Source: Bacteroides faecalis
Lineage (GTDB): Bacteria; Bacteroidota; Bacteroidia; Bacteroidales; Bacteroidaceae
DNA: 64,000 nucleotides
Direction of reading: 5' to 3'
Assembly: GCF_003865075.1 (NCBI RefSeq)
Contig: NZ_BHWB01000012.1
Span: 62,001 to 126,000, forward strand
A model generated the notes under the pieces. It saw nothing but the letters and a program-made list of their open reading frames with translations. It did no database searches and had not been told where the DNA came from. Position numbers and translations under genes: made by a program. Below, piece by piece: positions 16,321 to 24,751 of this stretch (its first letter is position 1; each line of letters starts with the position of its first letter).

Positions 16321-19200
16321 ATGAAAAAATATTTTATTATTTGCTTTTTCTCTATTTTTTTAGGAGCTTGTAAAAGTACACCGTATTCTGATGAAACGAC
16401 TAAAAATAATCTTCGTGTACCTGCTTATCCGTTATTGACACTGCATCCACATATGAAAGTGTGGTCTATGACAGATGAATTGAATAACCAGAATGTAACT
16501 TTTGGTGGTAGTAAACAACTGCCTTTTATCGGATTCTTACGAGTAGATGGTGTCATGTACCGTTTCATGGGAAGTAAGGAACTGCCTATGCAAACTATTG
16601 CACCGATGGCGTTGGACCATGAAAAGTGGAAAGGTAAGTTTACATGTTTAATCCCCGACGAAGGTTGGGAACAGCCCGGATTTGATGACAAACGTTGGCA
16701 GATATCTGAAGGTGCATTTGGTACTCCCGGAATGTGGGAAGCAAAAACGCAATGGGTATCATCTGATATTTGGGTACGTAGGGAAGTGGATGTAGATCCG
16801 TATTTGTTGGAACATAAGAAGATTTATCTACGTTATTCCCACGATGATGTATTTCAATTATACATCAATGGAAAACAATTGGTGAGTACCGGCTATGATT
16901 GGGGAGCAAACTTTAAAGTGGAAGTTCCCGACTCTATTTTACAAACCATGAAAGGGGGAAAAGCTATAATTGCTGCCCATTGTGAAAATCGTGAAGGAGG
17001 AGGCTTGGTAGACTTTGGACTTTTTGCAGAAGAACCGACTATTCCTGTTGAAACGTTAGCTCCTATTTCTTATGAAAAAGAATGGACTGGAAAATATACG
17101 ATGGAACAACCTAAAGAAAATTGGGAAACAGCTGGATTTGATGATACTGCATGGACTGAGGGGCAGGCTGCTTTTGGTACCAATGACCAGCGAAATGTCC
17201 GTACACCGTGGTTTTCACCCAACATTTGGGTGAGGCGGAAGTTAACGTTCGATCCGTCATTGGTAAAGAATAAGCAGATCTATTTATGTTATTCTCATGA
17301 TGATGTATTCCAATTGTATGTGAATGGAATGCAGTTGGTTAGTACCGGATATGAATGGAAGAGTGATTTGAGAGTGAATATTCCGGATTCGATTGCAGAT
17401 ACCATGAAAGACGGGCAGGCAGTGATCGCTGCCCATTGCGAGAACCGGATGGGAGGTGCATTGGTAGATTTCGGTTTATATGCCGAATCGAAGGAAGCCA
17501 GGCAAAAATCGGTAGATGTACAGGCTACGCAGACACACTATACATTTGAATGTGGAGACGTGGAACTGAAACTTAGTTTTACTGCTCCTTATTTACTCGA
17601 TGATTTAGAAACTCTTGCCCGTCCCGTTAATTACATCTCTTATCAGGCTAAGGCATTGGACGATAACGAACACGATGTTGCTATCTATTTTGAAATAGAC
17701 CCACACAAAGCATTTGACGCCGGACAATCTACGCAGATGTATGAGAAAGATGGATTAGCATTGATGAAAACCGGAAAAGAGAATCAGAAACTATGGGTAA
17801 ATAAAGAAAGGGAAGATCGTGCATGGGGATATTTCTATTTGGGAACGAAGGATGATGTCACTTGTGCGCAGGGAGACGCTGCTGAAATGCGTGCCTACTT
17901 TATGAAAGAAGGTGATCTGAAACAGATGAGAAAGTCGAATGAAAAGCGTTATGCCGCATTTGCGCAGAAGTTGGATGTGGATAGCGATTTTCCTCAACAC
18001 CTGACTGCTGCATTTGATGGTTTGTATACGATGGCTTATTTTGGTGAAGATTTGCGTCCTTATTGGAATAAGAATGGAGAAAAGACTATAGAGGATTTAT
18101 ATGTGGAAGCAGAAGAGGAATATAAAGAGGTGATGGCTAAATGTTATGAATTTGATCGCCAATTAATGGCAGATGCTTATCTTGTCGGAGGAAAAGAATA
18201 TGCTGAGCTTTGTGCTTTGGCTTATCGACAATCGGTCTCTGCTTTTCAAATGTCCGAATCACCAGAAGGTGATTTGCTTTATTTTACTCCGCAGGTGGGA
18301 CCGGTTGATGAATATTATCCGGCTTCTCCGCTTTATCTTCGTTATAATCCAAAGTTGGTGGAAGCGATGTTGAATCCTTTCTTTTATTATAGTGAAAGTG
18401 GGAAATGGGGAAAACCTTATCCAGTGCACGATCTCGGTGGTTATCCGATTGTGAACGGACAAACAGTAGGCGGTGATATGCCTGTGGAAGAGGCAGGAAA
18501 TGCTTTGATAATGACTGCTGCCATTGCCAAAATGGAGAAGAATGCTTCGTATGCGGAAAAGCATTGGGAGACGCTAACGCATTGGGCAGAGTATTTATTG
18601 GAAATTGGTACGGATACTGGGGATCAATTGACAACGGATAATTTTGCAGGGGGATGTCATCACCATGCTAATTTATCTGCTAAAAGTATTTTAGGTATTG
18701 CTTCGTATGCAAAGTTAGCGGAAATGCTAAATAAGAAAGAAGAGGCGAAGAAATATATGGATGCTGCCCGTGAGATGGTTAAAGAATGGGAGGAATCTGC
18801 TTATGACGGAGATCATTATCGGTTGGCTTTCGACCAACCGGATAGTTGGGGAATGAAATATAATTTGGTATGGGATAGATTGCTTGACTTGAATCTTTTC
18901 CCGGAGAGGGTTATCCAGAAGGAAATGGATTTCTACCTGACTAAGATGAATGAGTTTGGTTGTCCGTTGGATAGCAGACATAGTTATACGAAAACTGATT
19001 GGACGGTATGGACGGCTTCGTTGAGTACAGATAGTACGACGTTCCGCAAGTTTATTTTACCACTTCATAAGTTTATGAATGAGACTAAAGATCGTGTACC
19101 AATGGCAGATTTTATAAATACGGATCGTACAACTATTGTAGACTTTCGCGGGCGTTCAGTGGTGGGAGGGTACTTCATTAGGTTATTAGAACAGAAATAA
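16321..19200 (+). CDS. glutaminase-family (DUF4964/DUF5127/DUF4965) lipoprotein (module 1)
   Basis: A 959-residue lipoprotein (lipobox FLGAC). The N-terminal DUF4964-like part reads LRVPAYPLLTLHP and the FLRVDGVMYRFMG segment. Two tandem beta-sandwich repeats follow (about 88-235 and 240-390), each with a GFDD-x-x-W or GFDDTAW motif, a WVRR-x-x strand, LRYSHDDVFQLY-type and IAAHCEN motifs; these look like GH2-type sugar-binding domains. Then comes DUF5127 (about 390-530) and an alpha/alpha-toroid DUF4965/DUF1793 region (VHDLGGYP, PVEEAGNALIM, HHHANLSAK). Fungal relatives are called glutaminase A; activity in Bacteroides is not established. Last gene of module 1. Confidence 0.85.
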   Translation: MKKYFIICFFSIFLGACKSTPYSDETTKNNLRVPAYPLLTLHPHMKVWSMTDELNNQNVTFGGSKQLPFIGFLRVDGVMYRFMGSKELPMQTIAPMALDHEKWKGKFTCLIPDEGWEQPGFDDKRWQISEGAFGTPGMWEAKTQWVSSDIWVRREVDVDPYLLEHKKIYLRYSHDDVFQLYINGKQLVSTGYDWGANFKVEVPDSILQTMKGGKAIIAAHCENREGGGLVDFGLFAEEPTIPVETLAPISYEKEWTGKYTMEQPKENWETAGFDDTAWTEGQAAFGTNDQRNVRTPWFSPNIWVRRKLTFDPSLVKNKQIYLCYSHDDVFQLYVNGMQLVSTGYEWKSDLRVNIPDSIADTMKDGQAVIAAHCENRMGGALVDFGLYAESKEARQKSVDVQATQTHYTFECGDVELKLSFTAPYLLDDLETLARPVNYISYQAKALDDNEHDVAIYFEIDPHKAFDAGQSTQMYEKDGLALMKTGKENQKLWVNKEREDRAWGYFYLGTKDDVTCAQGDAAEMRAYFMKEGDLKQMRKSNEKRYAAFAQKLDVDSDFPQHLTAAFDGLYTMAYFGEDLRPYWNKNGEKTIEDLYVEAEEEYKEVMAKCYEFDRQLMADAYLVGGKEYAELCALAYRQSVSAFQMSESPEGDLLYFTPQVGPVDEYYPASPLYLRYNPKLVEAMLNPFFYYSESGKWGKPYPVHDLGGYPIVNGQTVGGDMPVEEAGNALIMTAAIAKMEKNASYAEKHWETLTHWAEYLLEIGTDTGDQLTTDNFAGGCHHHANLSAKSILGIASYAKLAEMLNKKEEAKKYMDAAREMVKEWEESAYDGDHYRLAFDQPDSWGMKYNLVWDRLLDLNLFPERVIQKEMDFYLTKMNEFGCPLDSRHSYTKTDWTVWTASLSTDSTTFRKFILPLHKFMNETKDRVPMADFINTDRTTIVDFRGRSVVGGYFIRLLEQK

Positions 19201-19274
19201 ACAAATATCTAATGGAAATATTTGCTCAAAAATAGAAATATTAGTTCAAGTGTATGTCAAGAATTGGTTTGGAA

Positions 19275-19393
19275 TGTTACAATAGGGTTCTAATAATAAA
19301 TTATTGATTTGGTAATTTGTTTATAATCAGAGATATATTGGGATTTATTCTGTAACACCCCCTTGTCTGGCTATTAAAATTGCCCTATCTTTG
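19275..19393 (+). promoter_or_regulatory. repeated promoter element P5
   Basis: TGTTACAATA at 19275, TGTAACA at 19351 (76 bp later), TTG at 19363-19365 and TATCTTTG at 19386-19393. Upstream GCTC/GTTC repeats lie at 19224 and 19244. It drives no protein gene of normal size; the first ATG downstream opens only 9 codons. Confidence 0.8.
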
Positions 19394-19399
19394 CAACAA

Positions 19400-19690
19400 C
19401 AAAATAACAAGATGAGATCATTAATGGTGTTAGTTTATTGAGTTATCTTGTTATTTCCAGATCAAGCAGGTTCAGTGAATAGCTTGAAATAAAAAGAAGC
19501 TTGTTTTCTTAATAGAAAATAATTGTTTTAATATGTAGATATTAGGTTTGGTAGGAACAACATGGGGGAAACATGTTTATGTTGTGAAGATCATCTTCCA
19601 TATCGGACCGGAGTTGTAACTTGTTTATTAGACTCTATTCGGAGGAAGAAGTTATTCATGGTTGTAGTTCCTGCCAGCCTTTTTTCTTTT
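19400..19690 (+). ncRNA. structured non-coding remnant of transglutaminase gene (copy C)
   Basis: The arm at 19544-19558 (AGGTTTGGTAGGAAC) pairs with 19667-19680 (GTTCCTGCCAGCCT), followed by TTTTTTCTTTT, a strong intrinsic-terminator look. Compared with copies A and B, a G-C pair is replaced by A-T and another by T-G, so pairing is kept while sequence changes. The hairpin AACATG/CATGTT (19559-19577) has the loop GGGGAAA. The 3' part (about 19622-19680) still reads like the LLDSIR to VVPASL part of the transglutaminase gene. This is the clearest of the three copies because its promoter and terminator are both canonical. Confidence 0.6.
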
Positions 19691-19771
19691 GTACTTTTCT
19701 TATCGAACTGATCGTTGTTCCATTCTGTTTTATGTGTACTTTTTCAGATTACTAATTTCTATTAGATTTCG

Positions 19772-19881
19772 TCTATAAGAGTTACTTGAGAGATGTATAA
19801 GAGTTACACCAATGATGTACAAGAGTTGTGTGAATGATATAGGAGAGTCAAGGGAAAGATATAGGTGTTTGGGTTGAATGA
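19772..19881. repeat. tandem array of five 22-bp units
   Basis: Units start at 19772, 19794, 19816, 19838 and 19860, exactly 22 bp apart, with weaker half-related units on both sides (19750 and 19882). The best-conserved part is TGTATAAGAGTT with a GAATGA end. Units diverge along the array, which suggests age. The period equals that of the arrays at 1308 and 52218 although the sequence is unrelated. Confidence 0.75.
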
Positions 19882-20428
19882 TATACTAGAATTCGATTGC
19901 ATAAATCATAGAATTGTGACGGCCATTTACAGCATAAATAATTGGTCAATGATAATTGAAGCAGGGGGCGATTTATCCCTATTCAATCTATGGGAAGTTT
20001 GTTTTCATTCACTTTGATGTTTTTTTCAAACTATGGGATGTTTGAATATAGGCTTCTCAATCTTTTTCTTGGAAATATGATTAGTTTGATGATATAAAAA
20101 CAGATTTTCCTTCATCATTCATATTTTAGATATTGTGCTGCTGATCAGTGAAATAAAATGAATCTTCTTTCTCTCCCTTATAAAGACCTGTAAGCGTCTA
20201 TTAGTTTTGCCTCGTGATAAGTAAAGAGTCAAAATCAAAAGAGCTTATAAATCTCCAATAAATAGGTTCGAAAATAATAGAAAAAGATGGCGCAATGCAA
20301 GTGCTTGTATGATAGGAGAATATGCAAAAATATGACTGAAGGAAAAACCATTTTACTTTATGATTATAGCCCTTTAATACTGATTATTCTTCGATAAGTG
20401 ATGTGAAGATATTGCTGTCTTGTTATCT
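19882..20428. other. non-coding stretch
   Basis: No gene, strong repeat or RNA recognised. The region is AT-rich and lies between the 22-bp array and the convergent minus-strand small membrane gene. Confidence 0.4.
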
Positions 20429-20788
20429 TTATGATTTTGTCTTTTTAGGCGCATAAATGTATTTTAGATAAAAATTGCCTATCATGGAAGTTGTAGTGAA
20501 ATATAATGCTGCAAACGTATTCAGTTCTCTTTTTACTAAATATTTATATACTAAAAAGATAAATGCAGTACAAAGGATTGTCGTCAAAGTAATTATTAGT
20601 ATTCTCTTTATCTTCGGTAGTAATGTTTTGTCCAAAATGTATGTATAGAGTACAAAGATGGCAATTGATAAGATTCCCGTTATAGCAAAAATCATAATGT
20701 CTATATTGATGGGACAGAAAAACTGAATGAGTACCATGCCGCTAACTGTTATAGTAAGCTCAGATAGAAATAGAAGGAAACTTTTCAT
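20429..20788 (-). CDS. small membrane protein next to HTH protein
   Basis: A 119-residue protein with four predicted membrane helices (about residues 5-25, 30-50, 60-80 and 92-110) and a basic end (KKTKS). It follows the helix-turn-helix gene at 20825 by 36 bp on the same strand, so they are probably co-transcribed. The pairing of an HTH protein with a small membrane protein recalls the cassettes at 1780 and 5212, but here both genes lie on one strand and sequence similarity is weak. Confidence 0.55.
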   Translation of the reverse strand: MKSFLLFLSELTITVSGMVLIQFFCPINIDIMIFAITGILSIAIFVLYTYILDKTLLPKIKRILIITLTTILCTAFIFLVYKYLVKRELNTFAALYFTTTSMIGNFYLKYIYAPKKTKS

Positions 20789-20824
20789 ATTTGTTTTTTT
20801 ATAGTGTTCTGAAATTGTATTTTG

Positions 20825-21307
20825 CTAGTCTTTATAAAGCTCTCTAATGAAATCTGATATGGAATCGCAATCTGCTTTCATTTTCTTCTTTAGGCGACTG
20901 CGTCTTGTTCGTAGTGAACTCATCAATATATTACAGAATATTGCAATCTCTTTATGATCCAATCCCATTCGCATTAATAAGATGATATGAATATCGTCTT
21001 CGGTAAGCGAAGGGTAGTTTTGACGTAATTTTGCGGCAAAATAATCCTGTGATTGGTTTATGTATATTTCCAGGCGGTTCCAGTTCTCTTTAGTCAATCT
21101 GGATGGGGAATGTAGTAACTGATTTATTTCGTTCTCGTCTACAGTACTATTGTTCTTCCCTTGGAGAGAATTCATATAAACATCCAATGCAGCAGCTTGG
21201 GCTGCATGTTCTGATTTTGCCAAAGCACGTCGGACGACTTTTCTACTGATGAAGAATGCAAATAATGTGATAAAAGTACAATAGATAATTCTCAAAATAA
21301 TTCCCAT
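20825..21307 (-). CDS. single-pass membrane protein with C-terminal helix-turn-helix
   Basis: A 160-residue protein with one N-terminal membrane segment (about residues 4-22), a helical middle part and a C-terminal DNA-binding-type domain: LTEDDIHIILLMRMGLDHKE, then IAIFCN and a basic SRLKKKM end. This is the LuxR-like output domain seen at the end of many Bacteroides membrane regulators, and it matches the C-terminus of the 1780 and 5212 proteins in layout. It probably regulates nearby genes or itself. The start at 21307 gives the membrane segment directly. Confidence 0.65.
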   Translation of the reverse strand: MGIILRIIYCTFITLFAFFISRKVVRRALAKSEHAAQAAALDVYMNSLQGKNNSTVDENEINQLLHSPSRLTKENWNRLEIYINQSQDYFAAKLRQNYPSLTEDDIHIILLMRMGLDHKEIAIFCNILMSSLRTRRSRLKKKMKADCDSISDFIRELYKD

Positions 21308-21369
21308 AATTGATCTTATTTTTTTGGCAAATATAGAGTGTGAATCTGTGAAAGATTTGACCGGTCAAT

Positions 21370-22437
21370 TTATAATTTTAGTCCGTCGAGTAATTCCAGA
21401 TAGATTCCGATAGCTTCTTCTATCTCTTTCAACATAATATATTCCTCAGCAGTATGTGAACGTGAAGAGCGTCCCGGACCGATTTTCACCGATGAAAAGG
21501 GCATTAATGCTTGATCCGATAAGGTGGGAGAACCAAACGGTGCACGTCCCAGCTTCACTGCCTTTTGCACAAACGGATGTTTTTCATCAATCCGCGATGA
21601 GTTGAGGCGGAAAGAACGCGCCTGAGCAGCACAGGAAATATGTTTCTTGATTACTGCAAACAATTCTTCATTAGAATAAAGCTCATTGCTACGAATATCA
21701 ACAACAAATGTACATTTATCAGGAACTACATTATGTTGTGTGCCGGCATTAATGACTGTAACACTCATTTTCACAGGTCCCAGCAAAGGAGATTCTTTCT
21801 CAAATTGATAATCGCGAAACCATTTGATATCGTCCAATACTTTATATATTGCATTATCGCCTTCATTGCGTGCGGCATGACCAGCCTTTCCTGTGGCTGT
21901 GACATCCAGTACCATTAATCCTTTTTCGGCAATAGCAGGTTGCATCTCTGTGGGTTCACCTACAATTGCAAAGTTTATCGGAGGAAGTCCTGGCAATACA
22001 CTTTCGATTCCATTTTTACCGGATACTTCTTCTTCGCAGGAAGCCAAATATATCAGATTATAGCTTTGTGAAGTTCGACATAGTTGCAGGAACACCTGTA
22101 AGAGAGAGACTACACTTGCTCCGGCATCGTTACTTCCCAATCCATATAGTTTCCCATTTTCTTCGCGTGGGGTAAACGGATCTTTGCGCCAGCCATTTAC
22201 AGGTTTTACGGTGTCGATATGAGAATTGAGCAGGATAGTTGGCTTTTTCAGGTCGAACATTGGGCTGAGACACCAGACATTGTTTCCTTTACGCCCTGCC
22301 TGCATCCCTTCGGCTTCGATATAATTTTGTAAAAAATCAGCGGCTTGGGTTTCTTCGCGGCTGAGCGAAGGAATACTGATTAGTGATTTGAGCAGACTTA
22401 CAGCCTCTGCCGCCATGGACGAAATATCATAGTTCAT
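21370..22437 (-). CDS. M20 family deacylase, ArgE/DapE type
   Basis: A 355-residue cytoplasmic metallopeptidase-fold enzyme. Metal and catalytic motifs are LLNSHIDTVKP (His and Asp), GLGSNDAGAS (Asp) and SCEEEVSG (catalytic Glu pair), with a dimerisation domain in the middle and a His near the end (SRSHTAEEY). In Bacteroides the ArgE-like enzyme works in arginine synthesis on N-succinylated intermediates; the exact substrate cannot be read from sequence. The start is placed at 22437 (MNYDISS), because the extension upstream is low-complexity. Divergent from the acyl-CoA synthetase gene. Confidence 0.8.
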   Translation of the reverse strand: MNYDISSMAAEAVSLLKSLISIPSLSREETQAADFLQNYIEAEGMQAGRKGNNVWCLSPMFDLKKPTILLNSHIDTVKPVNGWRKDPFTPREENGKLYGLGSNDAGASVVSLLQVFLQLCRTSQSYNLIYLASCEEEVSGKNGIESVLPGLPPINFAIVGEPTEMQPAIAEKGLMVLDVTATGKAGHAARNEGDNAIYKVLDDIKWFRDYQFEKESPLLGPVKMSVTVINAGTQHNVVPDKCTFVVDIRSNELYSNEELFAVIKKHISCAAQARSFRLNSSRIDEKHPFVQKAVKLGRAPFGSPTLSDQALMPFSSVKIGPGRSSRSHTAEEYIMLKEIEEAIGIYLELLDGLKL

Positions 22438-22547
22438 TGTGTAGATTGATTTTAGATAGTATTTTAAATTGCACAAAGATAGTCGTTTTGCGCAATTGTT
22501 TCAAATAAAACTAATACCTTTGTAGCATATTTACTAATACAAAGCGT

Positions 22548-24353
22548 ATGACTTATCATCATTTATCTGTCTTGGTTCATCGTCAGGCTGAAAAGTATGG
22601 CGACAAGGTAGCACTGAAATACCGGGACTACGAGACAGCACAATGGCTTCCAATCACTTGGAACCAGTTTTCGCAAACTGTAAGACAAGCGGCAAATGCG
22701 TTTGTTGCATTGGAAATCGAAGACCAAGAGAATATAGGTATTTTCTCACAGAATATGCCCGAATGGTTTTATGTAGACTTCGGAGCTTTTGCAAATCGGG
22801 CAGTGACTATCCCTTTTTATGCAACGAGTTCGCCTGCACAAGCACAATATATTATTAATGATGCCCAAATCCGCTATCTTTTTGTCGGGGAGCAGTATCA
22901 GTATGATTCAGCTTTCAGTATTTTCGGCTTTTGCTCATCTCTGAAACAATTGATAATTTTCGATCGTTCTGTGGTAAAAGATCCGCGCGATGTATCTTCT
23001 ATCTATTTTGATGAGTTTATGGCGATGGGAGAAGGACTTCCTCATAACCAAATTGTAGAAGAGCGTACAGCACGTGCTTCTTATGACGATCTGGCAAATA
23101 TTCTTTATACTTCCGGTACTACCGGAGAACCTAAAGGGGTGATGTTGCATCATTCTTGCTATCTGGAACAGTTTCATACGCATGACGAACGTTTGACTAC
23201 GATGTCGGATAAAGATGTTTCCATGAATTTCCTTCCACTGACACATGTCTTTGAGAAAGCATGGTGTTATTTCTGTATTCATAAAGGGGTACAAATTTGT
23301 ATCAATCTCCGTCCTGCTGATATTCAGACTACGATTAAAGAAATTCGTCCGACATTGATGTGCAGTGTTCCCCGTTTTTGGGAGAAAGTGTATGCCGGTG
23401 TGCAAGAGAAAATTAATGAGACTACCGGTGTGAAGAAAGCATTAATGTTGGATGCTATCAGGGTTGGTAAAGTTCATAACCTGGATTATCTACGTCTGGG
23501 AAAGACTCCTCCAGTGATGAACCAGCTTAAATATAAGTTTTACGAGAAGACTATTTATTCATTGCTGAAGAAAACAATCGGTATTGAGAATGGTAACTTC
23601 TTTCCGACTGCCGGAGCGGCTGTTCCCGATGAAATCAATGAATTTGTACACTCTGTAGGGATTAACATGGTAGTGGGATACGGATTGACTGAATCTACAG
23701 CTACTGTTTCGTGCACATTGCCAATTGGCTACGATATCGGTTCGGTGGGTGTAGTATTGCCGGGATTGGAAGTGAAGATCGGAGATAATGACGAGATTCT
23801 GCTTCGTGGTAAAAGTATTACCAAAGGATACTACAGGAAAGCTGAAGCAACCGCTGCTGCCATTGATTCTGGAGGTTGGTTCCATACGGGAGATGCCGGT
23901 TATTTTAAGAACGGACAACTTTATCTGACAGAACGTATCAAAGATTTGTTTAAAACATCGAATGGTAAATACGTTGCTCCGCAAGCTTTGGAAACAAAAC
24001 TGGTTATCGACCGTTATATTGATCAGATTGCGATTATTGCCGACCAACGTAAGTTTGTTTCTGCGTTGATCGTGCCGGTATATGGATTGGTAAAGGAGTA
24101 TGCAAAAGAAAAGGGAATTGAATATAAGAATATGAATGAACTTTTATTGCATCCTAAAATTCAAGGTCTATTCCGTGCTCGCATTGAGACGTTGCAACAA
24201 CAATTTGCTCGTTACGAACAAATTAAACGATTTACTTTACTCGCTGAACCGTTTAGTATGGAACGTGGAGAATTGACTAATACTTTAAAGTTAAAGCGTT
24301 CTGTTGTGGCTGTTAATTATAAAGATGTGATTGAGAAAATGTATGATGAGTAA
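22548..24353 (+). CDS. long-chain fatty acid--CoA ligase (AMP-forming)
   Basis: A 601-residue member of the adenylate-forming superfamily. The P-loop-like A3 motif reads YTSGTTGEPKGVMLHH (about residues 187-202), A5 has YGLTESTATVSC, A7 reads GGWFHTGDAGYF and A8/A10 ends in LTNTLKLKR. The length and N-terminus (LVHRQAEKYGDKVALKYRD) fit long-chain acyl-CoA synthetases that feed exogenous fatty acids into lipids. A -7 box TACCTTTG lies at 22515-22522. Monocistronic, followed by a hairpin at 24388. Housekeeping type, unlike the modules on either side. Confidence 0.88.
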   Translation: MTYHHLSVLVHRQAEKYGDKVALKYRDYETAQWLPITWNQFSQTVRQAANAFVALEIEDQENIGIFSQNMPEWFYVDFGAFANRAVTIPFYATSSPAQAQYIINDAQIRYLFVGEQYQYDSAFSIFGFCSSLKQLIIFDRSVVKDPRDVSSIYFDEFMAMGEGLPHNQIVEERTARASYDDLANILYTSGTTGEPKGVMLHHSCYLEQFHTHDERLTTMSDKDVSMNFLPLTHVFEKAWCYFCIHKGVQICINLRPADIQTTIKEIRPTLMCSVPRFWEKVYAGVQEKINETTGVKKALMLDAIRVGKVHNLDYLRLGKTPPVMNQLKYKFYEKTIYSLLKKTIGIENGNFFPTAGAAVPDEINEFVHSVGINMVVGYGLTESTATVSCTLPIGYDIGSVGVVLPGLEVKIGDNDEILLRGKSITKGYYRKAEATAAAIDSGGWFHTGDAGYFKNGQLYLTERIKDLFKTSNGKYVAPQALETKLVIDRYIDQIAIIADQRKFVSALIVPVYGLVKEYAKEKGIEYKNMNELLLHPKIQGLFRARIETLQQQFARYEQIKRFTLLAEPFSMERGELTNTLKLKRSVVAVNYKDVIEKMYDE

Positions 24354-24387
24354 TTGATAACATAATTTCGGTTAAAGAATTATGGAT

Positions 24388-24420
24388 AAGGCTGTCTTAA
24401 AAAATAAGGCAGCTTTATTT
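24388..24420 (+). terminator. hairpin terminator after acyl-CoA synthetase gene
   Basis: AAGGCTGTCTTA (24388-24399) pairs imperfectly with TAAGGCAGCTTT (24405-24416), followed by ATTTAT. Located 35 bp after the stop codon. Confidence 0.6.
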
Positions 24421-24589
24421 ATAATTTGTAAGTTAGGAATATTGTCCCTCTTATTTCGCTCTATTTTCTCATCGAGAGTTGGAATATAACTATTGATTTG
24501 TAGTCCTTTTTATGTTTTTATTTTTATTGGAAAAACCTTACTTATATGTAGTATTCAGAGGGAAATGATTCAGATTGATATACCCGACA

Positions 24590-24708
24590 TGTTACAATAT
24601 CTCTTCTAAAGTAAATAGCTGTAGGTTTTATTTAATTTATAATCAGTTGATTATAAAAATGTGAATGTAACAATATCTTGCTTATCAGCAATATGTTGCG
24701 TATATTTG
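24590..24708 (+). promoter_or_regulatory. repeated promoter element P6 (transglutaminase gene 2)
   Basis: TGTTACAATAT at 24590, TGTAACA at 24666 (76 bp later), TTG at 24678-24680 and -7 box TATATTTG at 24701-24708. The start codon follows 43 bp downstream. It lacks the upstream GTTC pair seen at P1, P2 and P5. Confidence 0.85.
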
Positions 24709-24751
24709 AGAAACAATTGTATATGTTTGTGTTGACTAAATCAGATATAAA

